The notes under the pieces are model-generated. The model was not told the DNA's origin. It did no database searches and was given only the letters and a program-made list of their open reading frames with translations. A stretch of DNA of 47,268 nucleotides from a virus: the IMG/VR virus record IMGVR_UViG_3300011113_000787, positions 1 through 47,268 of that record. One strand, 5' to 3'. This document shows positions 1 through 8,152 of the stretch, piece by piece. The position numbers and the translations under genes were made by a program. Each line of letters starts with the position of its first letter. The stretch's first letter is position 1.

Positions 1-344
1 TCATAGAGTTTATCTTTTATTTCATTTTCTGTCTGACCAAATCTGAAAACTAATCTTCCTTTGTTTTCATCTTCTGTTTCCCAGGCTAACGCAACAACAT
101 CGTCCATTGCGTCTATCATAGAAAAAAAATCGGAGTTCTGAATCAATTCCAACTTTATATCGGTATTTCTCAGAACTCCCACTTTTTTGATATATTTTAA
201 CTCGGGTGGAGTTGGATAACCATTGGATGGTTTACTCTCCCAAGAATCTCCCCAAACGTCAGTTGTATCCGAGAAAATGAATTCGTAAAGATTATCTCCC
301 TTATAATTGGGACCTAATCCGTTTACGTAAATCAATTTACTCAT
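1..344 (-). CDS. Hypothetical protein, N-terminal 114 residues (runs off window)
   Basis: The reading frame is open from an ATG at 344 (MSKLIYVNGLGPNYKGDN...) to the window edge with no stop, so only the N-terminal part is visible. The start overlaps the TGA of the upstream 420-residue gene by the 4-nt ATGA junction, which implies translational coupling in one minus-strand operon. The sequence is soluble, mildly acidic and shows no signal peptide, membrane segment or motif I can assign. I do not recognise the family. The coupling to acidic, structural-style genes suggests a late or virion-associated role, but that is inference. Confidence 0.75.
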   Translation of the reverse strand, partial: MSKLIYVNGLGPNYKGDNLYEFIFSDTTDVWGDSWESKPSNGYPTPPELKYIKKVGVLRNTDIKLELIQNSDFFSMIDAMDDVVALAWETEDENKGRLVFRFGQTENEIKDKLY

Positions 345-1603
345 ACTAACAAACCTTCAGGAGAAATTTTAACTTGTTTACCTTTGTTTTCGAAAACTAA
401 ATTTTTCATGTTAGTTTTCCCAACAATAGTTGCCTTAGAGTTTTCTTCCAAAAACTTTTGAGCTGCCAATTTTTGTTCAGCACTCTCAACCAATTTTTGA
501 ACCTCCACCATTTGTCTTTTAACCGAAATAGCGCTTTGTTTTTTCTTCTGTGCAAATTTCTCTCTGTTTTCAAGGATTTCTTTTTTACTTACTTCAAAAT
601 ACTTTGAAATTACTTTATCTACTTTAGATTCTCCAAAGATACTATCGAAAATTGCTCCGTTACCAAAGTCTTCTCCCATTTCACCTTCAACAGGTACATC
701 CATATTTGCTTGGATATCTTCTACTTCAGTATCAGATGTAATGTCCTCATCGGGTGCCATACCATCGATAGAACCCATTTCGTCCTCAGATTCTACTTCG
801 TCAAATTTAGAAATGATATCCTCTTTGTCTTCTTCAGATAAAGAACCCAAATCTAATGAAGACAATACCATATTGATAACGTACTTGATGTTTTCAGAAG
901 TCATTCCCTCTTCATTATCCAAGGTTCTAATTTTTTGTGTTAATTTACCTGTAAGTTTTTGAATTGTTTTAAAAGTTACTTTCTCTTCAACATCTCCGCC
1001 ACCCATATCAGTATCAACTTCAGCATCCATAGAGAATTCTTCTTCCCCTTCAGGTGCACCCATATCATCTGGAAGTTCTGCTCCACCCATTTCAGGCATT
1101 GCTGGCTCATCTCCCATAGGAGGAACCCCTGCGTCAGGTGAAGGAGGTAATTCAGGTGATGGTACTGCTGGAGGTGCCATTGGTGGTACCGCCATTTCTT
1201 CAGGTGCCGCCTCAGGTGCAGGTTTTGGAGTTTTTAAGACAAACTTCTTTTGTTCGCCAAAAAGAGAAACTCCTTCCTCATTCTCGTTCAATCTATTGAG
1301 TTCAGCGGCAAATAAATTTAGTCTTTTGAATGCTTGTGAATATGAAGAATAGTATTTTCTATTTTTCATAGGTTCAATGTATTCTGTAACTCCTTCAGTT
1401 ACAACTTTCTTAATGATGTATCCTTGTCTTTCTTTTACAATTTCATAGGACATTCCATCAGCAAGATTGATACCGTATTCGCTTCTACTAGTTTCATTCA
1501 ATGTATTAGGAATATTCTCTTTGAAACGAGCAATTTCCATAATTCTTTTTATCTTGTCTTGGCCTGTGAGTTTTTCACTTCCAATTGGTTTTAAGTCTGC
1601 CAT
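341..1603 (-). CDS. Acidic Pro/Met/Glu-rich protein, putative virion or scaffold-like protein
   Basis: A 420-residue protein in three parts. Residues 1-130 form a basic, globular N-terminal region. Residues about 130-200 are low complexity, rich in Pro, Met, Glu and Gly (for example PPMAPPAVPSPELPPSP), and residues about 230-310 are a strongly acidic stretch. The C-terminal 90 residues are Lys-rich and helical, probably a coiled coil. There is no signal peptide or catalytic motif. This composition resembles phage scaffold, neck or core proteins, but I do not recognise a family. It lies 20 nt downstream of the Thr/Pro-rich protein gene and overlaps the next gene by ATGA, so it is co-transcribed with both. 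Confidence 0.7.
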   Translation of the reverse strand: MADLKPIGSEKLTGQDKIKRIMEIARFKENIPNTLNETSRSEYGINLADGMSYEIVKERQGYIIKKVVTEGVTEYIEPMKNRKYYSSYSQAFKRLNLFAAELNRLNENEEGVSLFGEQKKFVLKTPKPAPEAAPEEMAVPPMAPPAVPSPELPPSPDAGVPPMGDEPAMPEMGGAELPDDMGAPEGEEEFSMDAEVDTDMGGGDVEEKVTFKTIQKLTGKLTQKIRTLDNEEGMTSENIKYVINMVLSSLDLGSLSEEDKEDIISKFDEVESEDEMGSIDGMAPDEDITSDTEVEDIQANMDVPVEGEMGEDFGNGAIFDSIFGESKVDKVISKYFEVSKKEILENREKFAQKKKQSAISVKRQMVEVQKLVESAEQKLAAQKFLEENSKATIVGKTNMKNLVFENKGKQVKISPEGLLV

Positions 1604-1623
1604 ATTTTGAACTATTGTTTTTT

Positions 1624-2640
1624 TTAACTATTTAATCCGTTTACTCCTCCTAAGAGTACTGCGTTTAGTTGGACTGCCACTCCGTTTTCTGTTGCGAATC
1701 CAGGGTGTGGTACCTGTACACCAGGTGCCAAAGTACCTCCACTAAAGGAACCTTCCATTGCTGCAGTATATTCATAGAATTGGTTAACCGACGTACCTGT
1801 ATAAACAACTCCACACTCGGCACAATCTACATATGGACCACTAAGGTATGTTGCAGTTGCGACGATTGGACCATAGCTGGTATCAGTAACGAAGTAACAG
1901 TTATAGTCTAAATTATTATTATCAAATGTGAAGATATACATATCCCCAATTGTTGGAGATACTCCCGTAATTTCTACACTCCACGAAGTACCGATACAAT
2001 CTGTGATTAACCAATAACCTGGAGGTGTTGGTGTAGGTGTTGGAGTTTTAGTAGTTGTTGGCGTTGGGGTTGAAGTAACTGCGGCAGTTGCCGTAGCTGA
2101 AGGTGTTACAGCAGGAGTTGCTGTTGGTGATGCTGTAATTGTAGGTGTTGCAGTAACACTTGGTGTATCCGTTGGTGTTGCGGTTGCAGAAGCAGTAATA
2201 CTTGGTGTAACTCCTGGTGTACCTGTTGGTGTAGGTGTTGATGTAACGTTAGGAGTATCAGTTGGGGTACTAGTTGTAGTAACTGAAGGTGTAGGTGTTA
2301 CACTTGGAGTATCTGTAGGTGTAGTCGTAACACTTGGAGTATCTGTAGGTGTTACTGTAGGTGTTGGAGTTTTGGTAGGAGTTGCTGTTGTAGTTGGCGT
2401 TGGAGTAACAACTGCCAAACATGTAGCACAATCACCGTAGTCTGTTGATAGAGTGGCAACTAAATCAACTCCTGTTGAAGGTTCAGCATTATCAATTATA
2501 TCATAACAACCTTCACTGGTTGCCCCTGTGAAAGTTAGATAATAATTTCCGTTGACTGCTGGTAAATTGCTACTATCGAAATCAACAAGTATTGCAGGAC
2601 CACCAGAACACGAACCTACGAGATATGTTACTAAAGCCAT
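1624..2640 (-). CDS. Thr/Pro-rich linker protein with duplicated Cys-containing domain (putative virion surface protein)
   Basis: A 338-residue protein. Residues 1-77 hold a domain ending in DCATC. About 125 residues of [14 protein letters not shown]-type repeats follow. A second copy of the first domain comes after residue 205, with matching GxYxLTF/YIFTF, GCYD/YNCYF and DCATC/DCAECG positions, then a short C-terminal tail. Rigid Thr/Pro linkers joining repeated beta-rich modules are typical of virion decoration or adhesion proteins. The gene has a TATTTATA motif 13 nt upstream of its ATG (2653-2660), in line with late expression. The linker DNA is itself repetitive, so length variation between relatives is likely. 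There is no secretion signal. Function is inferred from architecture only. Confidence 0.75.
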   Translation of the reverse strand: MALVTYLVGSCSGGPAILVDFDSSNLPAVNGNYYLTFTGATSEGCYDIIDNAEPSTGVDLVATLSTDYGDCATCLAVVTPTPTTTATPTKTPTPTVTPTDTPSVTTTPTDTPSVTPTPSVTTTSTPTDTPNVTSTPTPTGTPGVTPSITASATATPTDTPSVTATPTITASPTATPAVTPSATATAAVTSTPTPTTTKTPTPTPTPPGYWLITDCIGTSWSVEITGVSPTIGDMYIFTFDNNNLDYNCYFVTDTSYGPIVATATYLSGPYVDCAECGVVYTGTSVNQFYEYTAAMEGSFSGGTLAPGVQVPHPGFATENGVAVQLNAVLLGGVNGLNS

Positions 2641-2652
2641 TTATTTTTTCTT

Positions 2653-2660
2653 TATAAATA
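2653..2660 (-). promoter_or_regulatory. Candidate late promoter element TATTTATA
   Basis: TATTTATA read on the minus strand lies 13 nt before the ATG of the Thr/Pro-rich protein. It belongs to a recurrent set of same-orientation motifs described in the findings. Confidence 0.5.
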
Positions 2661-2708
2661 TACGACTACATAGAATAATTGTTATTATTCGTCGTAATCA
2701 AATAAATA

Positions 2709-3464
2709 TCAATTTTGGAAAGATTCTTCTATTTTTCTTTCAACCGATAATTTTTTATCCACTGCTTTGTGAGTTGAGTCGAACAGTTTTTGTATGTGAC
2801 CCGACCTTCTCAAAAACTTGAAAACCAAATTTTCATAAGAAAGTTCACCCTTCCCTTCTAATCCTGATTTTCTGTATTCTTTGAGCTTTTTTCTCAAATT
2901 TTCTAAAACTTCAATATTATCATCAATACTTTCAGTATCTGTGGCTTTTTCTATTTTTTCAACCCAACACTCGATTTTGTTTTTGAGCACCGTTTTATCA
3001 ATTTCAAATTTCATTTTTTCAGGTACATTCAACCATTCGTCATTCATAACTGAATAAACACCTGAGCTAGTATGAATTTCTTCAGTATCTTGTGCATACA
3101 ATTCAACGTCATATCCATATATCTTTATATTATGTCTCTCGTTGAACACAAACTTTTTCAAATCGAATAGTTCTTTATATAATGGAGCGTCCTTCTCATA
3201 CTGTTGTAAATCAACTAATACGTGTAAATCAAAGTCTGAAAATTCTGACCAATTGAAATTTGATAATGAACCTGTAAGTACTACGTCGTCAACAAATACA
3301 TCGTCTCCCAAATAGTCTATAAACTCTTCTGCAATACGCATGAGAGATTCTCTAACCTTTGGTTTCATAACTGCCTTCTTTGGGTCAGAAGGGTTAGTCC
3401 AAATTTTTGGATTTAATGTATCTCTAACTGAAAAACTATCTATAATCTTATTGAACTTACTCAT
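2709..3464 (-). CDS. Predicted nucleotidyltransferase (Pol beta superfamily)
   Basis: A 251-residue protein with the nucleotidyltransferase signature GS (65-66) followed by D77-x-D79 in SDFDLHVLV, and a likely third acidic residue in YDVELYAQD. This is the metal-binding layout of minimal nucleotidyltransferases. The C-terminal 100 residues are helical and Lys-rich. Substrate cannot be told from the sequence; candidates are antibiotic-type small molecules, RNA 3' ends or proteins. The gene has TATTTATT 4 nt upstream of the ATG (3469-3476), so it is probably late. The first residues (MSKFNKIIDSFSVRD) resemble the short N-terminal leader peptides on several other late proteins here. Confidence 0.75.
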   Translation of the reverse strand: MSKFNKIIDSFSVRDTLNPKIWTNPSDPKKAVMKPKVRESLMRIAEEFIDYLGDDVFVDDVVLTGSLSNFNWSEFSDFDLHVLVDLQQYEKDAPLYKELFDLKKFVFNERHNIKIYGYDVELYAQDTEEIHTSSGVYSVMNDEWLNVPEKMKFEIDKTVLKNKIECWVEKIEKATDTESIDDNIEVLENLRKKLKEYRKSGLEGKGELSYENLVFKFLRRSGHIQKLFDSTHKAVDKKLSVERKIEESFQN

Positions 3465-3468
3465 CCTA

Positions 3469-3476
3469 AATAAATA
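3469..3476 (-). promoter_or_regulatory. Candidate late promoter element TATTTATT
   Basis: TATTTATT on the minus strand, 4 nt before the nucleotidyltransferase ATG; member of the recurrent motif set. Confidence 0.45.
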
Positions 3477-3485
3477 GTCAGAGTG

Positions 3486-3728
3486 TTATAGTTTTTTGTA
3501 TTTGAACTTTTTGGAAATATCTGTTGTAAAAAACTTACCTTGAGATTCCGCCATTCTGAATTTGGTGTATGTTTGATGAGGCACTTCATCATACTCATAT
3601 TTGAATCCGTTGTTGAACTCAACGATGAGTTTTTTTGATTCTGTATCGTATTCTGCAGATTTAATATTTGAAGATTTAATCTCGTTAATAATCTTCGTCC
3701 CTTGTATTGTTTCCCTTGTTATCGCCAT
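3486..3728 (-). CDS. KTSC domain protein
   Basis: An 80-residue protein of which nearly the whole length matches the KTSC domain (named from the C-terminus of some lysyl-tRNA synthetases). Visible features are SSNIKSAEYD near residue 20, LIVEFNNGFKYEYDEVP in the middle and the terminal FKYKKL. KTSC proteins are common as small stand-alone phage and bacterial proteins of unknown role, possibly nucleic-acid binding. The start overlaps the end of the upstream 110-residue gene by 44 nt, so translation is probably coupled. The ATG at 3728 is the only good start that preserves the domain. Confidence 0.8.
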   Translation of the reverse strand: MAITRETIQGTKIINEIKSSNIKSAEYDTESKKLIVEFNNGFKYEYDEVPHQTYTKFRMAESQGKFFTTDISKKFKYKKL

Positions 3729-4017
3729 TTTTTAAAGGTGTTAATTCGTTAATTTTTAAAAGTAATGGACCTACATAATCCACTAATTCACCACGTTCAA
3801 TATTAAATCCATAATCACTAATCATACGATGTAAAGAATTTAATCTATCAGTAAATCTATCATGCAAACGCATCATAGTCGTTGTATATGTTGGAGGGTC
3901 ATCCAAATCAGATTCACTGAAACCCAACTCTTGAAAATGCTTCCTCATTTCCAAATAAACGTCCAATAAATTTCTAAGGGCTAAACTGTCTTCAATTAAT
4001 TCAAAATATGGTTTCAT
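3685..4017 (-). CDS. Hypothetical protein with N-terminal LIE leader-like peptide
   Basis: A 110-residue, largely helical protein of unknown family. It begins MKPYFELIEDSLALRN, which resembles T4-type capsid-targeting leaders because a hydrophobic segment is followed by an [L/I]xE site. A TATTTATA element lies 3 nt before the ATG (4021-4028). It heads the minus-strand operon running into the KTSC gene and is separated from the upstream Hsp20 gene by a strong terminator. No catalytic motif is visible. Confidence 0.7.
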   Translation of the reverse strand: MKPYFELIEDSLALRNLLDVYLEMRKHFQELGFSESDLDDPPTYTTTMMRLHDRFTDRLNSLHRMISDYGFNIERGELVDYVGPLLLKINELTPLKNGDNKGNNTRDEDY

Positions 4018-4020
4018 ACT

Positions 4021-4028
4021 TATAAATA
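4021..4028 (-). promoter_or_regulatory. Candidate late promoter element TATTTATA
   Basis: Minus-strand TATTTATA immediately downstream of the Hsp20 terminator and 3 nt before the next ATG, as expected for a promoter starting a new transcript. Confidence 0.55.
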
Positions 4029-4029
4029 C

Positions 4030-4058
4030 AAAACCCCCACCAAAATGATGAGGGTTTT
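4030..4058 (-). terminator. Intrinsic terminator after hsp20
   Basis: On the minus strand a 13-bp hairpin (AAAACCCTCATCA, loop TTT, TGGTGGGGGTTTT, one T.G pair) ends in a T run. It closes the hsp20 transcript. Confidence 0.8.
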
Positions 4059-4079
4059 ACGGATGTCCATTATTGAATC

Positions 4080-4475
4080 TTAAAGAATACTAATTCTTTT
4101 CTTATCTTGTTTTTTGTAGTTTGGTACAAACACAGTCAACATACCATCTTCTATGGTTGCTTCAATTGACGATGCATTATAACCATCACCGATTTTGAAT
4201 TCTTTGTTAATTGTTTTTGTTTTTTCTTCACCATTTAATTTGTAAGTTCTCTTACCATTGATGTAGAGGACACCGTCTTCCATTTCAGCCTTCAAATTTG
4301 TTTTGTTGAAACCTGGTGCTTCAAAAAACAAATAAGCACCGTCTTTTGTGTGATTAATTTCATAATTTTCTTCACCCAAATTTTTGGTCACCAAAGAAGT
4401 CTTGTAATAGGAATTCATATTACTACCCAAGATGTCTGAGAATAGTGAATTGATTTCGTTGTTTGATAAAATCAT
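4080..4475 (-). CDS. Small heat shock protein, Hsp20/alpha-crystallin family
   Basis: A 131-residue protein with the alpha-crystallin domain over residues about 35-131. Visible family features are the GAYLFFEAPGFNKTNLKAEMEDGVLYINGKR strands, NKEFKIGD, and the terminal AxIEDGMLTVFVPNYKK followed by the short IxI-type tail RISIL. Hsp20 proteins hold unfolding proteins in a refoldable state without ATP, and Hsp20 genes are known in T4-like phages. It is divergent from clpC next door, with its own terminator. Here it would cooperate with the phage ClpC/ClpP in protein quality control; this link is inference. Confidence 0.9.
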   Translation of the reverse strand: MILSNNEINSLFSDILGSNMNSYYKTSLVTKNLGEENYEINHTKDGAYLFFEAPGFNKTNLKAEMEDGVLYINGKRTYKLNGEEKTKTINKEFKIGDGYNASSIEATIEDGMLTVFVPNYKKQDKKRISIL

Positions 4476-4488
4476 AATTTTTCAATTT

Positions 4489-4517
4489 TTGTTTTTAAAG
4501 TTTATTATTTATCTTTG
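4489..4517 (+). promoter_or_regulatory. Bacteroidota-type promoter for clpC
   Basis: TTG at 4489-4491, an 18-nt spacer and TATCTTTG at 4510-4517 match the Bacteroidota -33/-7 consensus. It would start a leader of about 120 nt before clpC. Confidence 0.75.
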
Positions 4518-4518
4518 T

Positions 4519-4645
4519 GATAGTCAACTTTTATGCCGTGAGACTAATCACGACAAAAAGTCAGTTGATAAATAAACTATAAGACATTTTGTCTCAAAGT
4601 TTGGTAAAGTCCAAAATTTGATACATCTTTACAAAAATTAATTAC
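4519..4645 (+). promoter_or_regulatory. Structured 5' leader of clpC
   Basis: The leader can fold into one long stem (TCAACTTTT near 4526 with AAAGTCAGTTGA near 4558, containing CGTGA/TCACG) and a second hairpin AGACATTTTGTCT near 4583. A leader of this length is exceptional in this window, where most transcripts begin within 20 nt of the gene. A regulatory or RNA-stability role is plausible but not shown. Confidence 0.4.
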
Positions 4646-4646
4646 T

Positions 4647-6659
4647 ATGAATGATTTAATGGACGACGACGAAAAAATGAGTAAAAAACAAAAACAGAAC
4701 TCAGACAGTAGTACTCCTGTTTTGGATAACTTCAGTAGAGACTTAAATAAGTTAGCAGAACAAGGTAAACTCGACCCTGTAATTGGAAGAGACCGTGAGA
4801 TTCTGAGGATTGCTCAAATCTTATCTCGTAGAAAGAAAAACAATCCGATTATCATTGGTGAACCTGGTTGTGGTAAAACTGCAATTGTTGAAGGTCTTGC
4901 AATGAAGATTGTAAGTGGGGAATGTCCAAGAAATTTGATAGACAAAAGATTGGTCAATTTGGATTTGACTTCAGTTGTGGCGGGTACGAAATACCGTGGA
5001 CAATTTGAGGAAAGAATGAAAGTTATCATCGAAGAACTTCAAGCTAATCCGAATATCATTGTATTCATAGATGAGGTTCACACTTTAGTTGGTTCAGGTA
5101 ACTCCGCAGGTTCTATGGACGGTTCTAACATTTTCAAACCAGCTCTATCTCGTGGTGAGATTCAAATTATCGGAGCCACTACTTTAGATGAGTTCCGTAA
5201 AAACATTGAGAAAGACGGTGCATTAGAACGTAGATTCCAAAAAGTAATGGTTGACCCATCCTCAGTTGTTGAGACAATTCAGATTCTAAAAAATATCAGA
5301 GAGAAGTATGAATCTTATCACAAGGTTACTTACTCTGATGACGTTATTGAGACATGTGTGAAACTTGCTGACCGATATATCACTGACCGTGAGTTTCCCG
5401 ATAAGGCTTTTGATATCATGGATGAAGTTGGTGCAAGAATGCAAACTGAACTCAAGGTCCCACCTTCAATTGAAGAGTTGAAAAAGAAAGCTGCCGATAT
5501 TCGTAATCAAAAGATTGACGTAGTAAAAAAACAAAACTACGAACAAGCAGCCCAACTCAGAGACAAGGAGAAAAAACTATTGGACAAGTTGGAAACTGAG
5601 AAAAAGAAGTTTGAGGAAGAAATGATTAACAACAAAAAACAGATTTCTTTAGAAGACGTTTATGATGTTGTTTCTAACATGACCAAAATTCCTGTTAACA
5701 AAATGAGTGTTGATGATACAAAGGCACTTATAAACTTAGACAAAGAATTGATGGGTAAGGTTATTGGACAAGACGATGCGGTCAAGAAAATTGCAAAAGC
5801 AATCAAAAGAAACCGTCTCGGTATCAAAGACCCAAATCGCCCAATCGGTTCATTTGTATTCTTGGGTTCAACAGGGGTTGGTAAAACTCACTTAGCTAAA
5901 CAATTAGCTAAAGAAATGTTTGGTTCTGAAGATTCACTCATCCGTGTGGACATGTCTGAATACCAAGAGAAACACACTGTTTCCAAATTGGTGGGGGCTC
6001 CTCCAGGTTATGTGGGATATGAAGAAGGTGGTCTCCTTACAGAAAAGGTAAAGAACAAACCATATTCCGTAATTCTTTTTGACGAGGTAGAAAAAGCTCA
6101 CAAAGATGTGTTCACTGTTTTACTTCAGATTTTAGATGATGGTCACGTTACAGACAGTTTGGGACGTAAGATTAATTTCAAAAACACTTTGATTATTCTT
6201 ACTTCAAACTTGGGTGTGAAAAAACTTCAAGACTTCGGAACAGGTATTGGTTTTGGTACAAGTGCTTACGGAAACGAAGAAGCTAAAAAACAGGTACTAA
6301 TGAAAGAAATGAAAAATTTCTTTTCTCCTGAATTCATCAACCGTATTGACGACACAATTGTATTCAACAGTTTGAGTAAGGATGATATTAAGAAAATTAC
6401 TGAAATCGAACTCAAGAAGTTGATTGGTAGACTTGAGGATATGAACTACAAAGTGTCTTATGACGAGACATTGGTAGAGTACCTCTCCAAGGTTGGTTTT
6501 GACGAACTATATGGAGCTCGTCCTCTTAAAAGAGCTATTCAAGATAAAATTGAAGATTTGCTCTCCGAGGAAGTTTTAACAGGAAAACTTTTAGAAAATA
6601 AAAACTACAAGTTGAAAGTTGACGGTGAAAATGTAGTAATAGAAAAAAAGGGACGATAA
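4647..6659 (+). CDS. clpC: ClpC-type AAA+ unfoldase, lacking the Clp N domain
   Basis: A 670-residue protein with two AAA+ modules. The first has Walker A GEPGCGKT at 71-78 and Walker B VFIDEVH. The second has Walker A GSTGVGKT near 410, Walker B VILFDEVEKAH and the sensor LTSNLG. Between them a short UVR-like middle region (NYEQAAQLRDKEKKL) is diagnostic of ClpC rather than ClpA. The loop after LTSNLG reads GIGFGTSAYGN and aligns with the VGF/IGF ClpP-docking loop of ClpC/ClpA, so it should dock on ClpP. The usual 140-residue N domain that binds adaptors is missing, so adaptor use must differ. A ClpP is encoded at 31415. MSK at codon 11 is an alternative start. Confidence 0.92.
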   Translation: MNDLMDDDEKMSKKQKQNSDSSTPVLDNFSRDLNKLAEQGKLDPVIGRDREILRIAQILSRRKKNNPIIIGEPGCGKTAIVEGLAMKIVSGECPRNLIDKRLVNLDLTSVVAGTKYRGQFEERMKVIIEELQANPNIIVFIDEVHTLVGSGNSAGSMDGSNIFKPALSRGEIQIIGATTLDEFRKNIEKDGALERRFQKVMVDPSSVVETIQILKNIREKYESYHKVTYSDDVIETCVKLADRYITDREFPDKAFDIMDEVGARMQTELKVPPSIEELKKKAADIRNQKIDVVKKQNYEQAAQLRDKEKKLLDKLETEKKKFEEEMINNKKQISLEDVYDVVSNMTKIPVNKMSVDDTKALINLDKELMGKVIGQDDAVKKIAKAIKRNRLGIKDPNRPIGSFVFLGSTGVGKTHLAKQLAKEMFGSEDSLIRVDMSEYQEKHTVSKLVGAPPGYVGYEEGGLLTEKVKNKPYSVILFDEVEKAHKDVFTVLLQILDDGHVTDSLGRKINFKNTLIILTSNLGVKKLQDFGTGIGFGTSAYGNEEAKKQVLMKEMKNFFSPEFINRIDDTIVFNSLSKDDIKKITEIELKKLIGRLEDMNYKVSYDETLVEYLSKVGFDELYGARPLKRAIQDKIEDLLSEEVLTGKLLENKNYKLKVDGENVVIEKKGR

Positions 6660-6672
6660 GTCCCTTTTTTTT
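6643..6672 (+). terminator. Intrinsic terminator of clpC
   Basis: GGGAC-GATAA-GTCCC with flanking A and T tracts; the clpC stop codon lies in the loop and a run of eight T follows. Confidence 0.85.
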
Positions 6673-6673
6673 A

Positions 6674-6681
6674 TATTTATA
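6674..6681 (+). promoter_or_regulatory. Candidate late promoter element TATTTATA
   Basis: Directly after the clpC terminator and 3 nt before ATG 6685, same orientation. Confidence 0.55.
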
Positions 6682-6684
6682 AGA

Positions 6685-7293
6685 ATGAGTAATCTCTCAA
6701 GACTTTTAAATCAGTTCAAAGAAAATTTTCCAAGTGAATATAAATCCAAGGTAGGTGTAATTGAAACCTTTATAAAAAATTATATTCAGAAACGAAAAGT
6801 TAATGTAAAGTTTTTAAATTCATGTTCAACGGGATTCTCAGGTGTTAGAACAAGAGACCAAGTTATTATTTGTTCACCAATGAACATGAAAACTATTGGT
6901 GATTTTTTATATACAATTTTTCACGAAATCAGGCATGACCAACAAGTCCGAGATATAAAGATGCCAAACCCCTTCACCGATTTTGATTTGGATGATTTGG
7001 AAAAATTATATGAACACTATTGGGAGATGGAATTGGATGCGGACCAATTTGCTAAAAATATGGTGGCAAAACTCGTAATCAAACTAGGTATACCTATAGA
7101 AATTGCAAAACAACAATTCAGACTTTCAAGTTATATAGAAAATTACCCCATGATGTCTCAGGGTGTTATATTTCAACTTTCACAAATTATGAAACAAGTG
7201 AAAGAAATGAAAAAATCGGGGGTCGAATATAATGATATACAAGACCACCCGATGGTTAAAAAATATATAAGTCAGTTAGAAGACTTCATTTAA
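6685..7293 (+). CDS. Predicted zinc metallopeptidase (HExxH)
   Basis: A 202-residue protein with H80-E81-I-R-H84 and, about 32 residues later, the third-ligand candidate in YWEMELDADQFAKNM, the layout of gluzincin/ImmA-type metalloproteases. The N-terminal 50 residues are basic, and the C-terminal half is helical. There is no signal peptide, so it would act in the cytoplasm or, if packaged, from the virion. It follows clpC but has its own TATTTATA element, so it is probably late while clpC is early. It ends convergently with the M20 peptidase gene. The substrate is unknown. Confidence 0.65.
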   Translation: MSNLSRLLNQFKENFPSEYKSKVGVIETFIKNYIQKRKVNVKFLNSCSTGFSGVRTRDQVIICSPMNMKTIGDFLYTIFHEIRHDQQVRDIKMPNPFTDFDLDDLEKLYEHYWEMELDADQFAKNMVAKLVIKLGIPIEIAKQQFRLSSYIENYPMMSQGVIFQLSQIMKQVKEMKKSGVEYNDIQDHPMVKKYISQLEDFI

Positions 7294-8129
7294 AAAGTAT
7301 AAGACCTTTGGACATAATCTTGTGACTTTTTATAGTGTAGATTATATCCTAATTTCTCAATCATTTTTCTTCCCATTTCAATTCCGTTAAAAACATCATC
7401 GACTACAACGTATTCGTTCGCTGTGTGATAATCGTAGTATCCGATTGAGAAATTTATACATGAAAAATCAAACTTCCCTCTCAAAGCATAAACATCAGTA
7501 TACGGATGAACCATATATTGCATGTTTTCTTTCACCATACCTTCACTCAAAACTTCGTTGCAAGATTCGAAGAATTCAGAATCACGGTCAAACAAAACTT
7601 GACCAAAACATTTCTCAGTAATCATCCAATTCTCAGGTGCGTCGAATTGTATTCCGTAACCCACGTTCTCAAAAAACTCGGGGTCTGCACTACGAGAACC
7701 GTGGCATCCAGTTTCTTCAGAAACAAAGAAAGCTGCTTTTAGATATGGTAACTCACGAAGTAGAGTCATACACGCAAATACACCACATTTATCGTCACCA
7801 CCAATACCTGTTGGTCTTCCCAAGTCGTTATAACCTTTCAGTGCCAATTTCAGTTCGTCTTGCGCATTCGGTAGTTGTTCTTCAATTACATTAATAACAT
7901 CCAAACTATGAACGGTATCTGTGTGAGAAATCACACAAGGAAAATAGAAGTCTTTTGGTAATTCACCTTGAGGTTTTTTGGTTGCATAGATATTTCTTTT
8001 ATCATCCAAATAAAATTCAATGTTGTTTGCCTCAAGCCACTTGGAGAGATATGAAATCATCATATCCTCTTTGTAAGTCTTGGTAGGAATACTCAAAACT
8101 TGTTTTAGTAATTCTATATTTTTAGTCAT
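7290..8129 (-). CDS. M20-family metallopeptidase, peptidase T-like
   Basis: A 279-residue protein with the di-zinc signature of the M20 family. It has SHTDTVH (H69, D71), GIGGDDKCGV (bridging Asp 112/113), SEETGCHG (E138, E139), D163 in QFDAPEN and a late His in YDYHTANEY. All ligand positions are present, so the enzyme is probably active on short peptides. It is shorter than the usual 400-residue aminopeptidases because the lid or dimerisation insertion is small. Such enzymes are unusual in phages; it might finish degradation of Clp-generated peptides. The start is ATG 8129. It converges with and overlaps the neighbour by 4 nt. Confidence 0.85.
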   Translation of the reverse strand: MTKNIELLKQVLSIPTKTYKEDMMISYLSKWLEANNIEFYLDDKRNIYATKKPQGELPKDFYFPCVISHTDTVHSLDVINVIEEQLPNAQDELKLALKGYNDLGRPTGIGGDDKCGVFACMTLLRELPYLKAAFFVSEETGCHGSRSADPEFFENVGYGIQFDAPENWMITEKCFGQVLFDRDSEFFESCNEVLSEGMVKENMQYMVHPYTDVYALRGKFDFSCINFSIGYYDYHTANEYVVVDDVFNGIEMGRKMIEKLGYNLHYKKSQDYVQRSYTF

Positions 8130-8152
8130 TAAACAAAAGTACGAATTATTCC

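Noticed and set aside
2030-2410. Tandem repeats as a CRISPR array
   Set aside because: The repeats are in-frame Thr/Pro codons inside a long ORF with no unique spacers.
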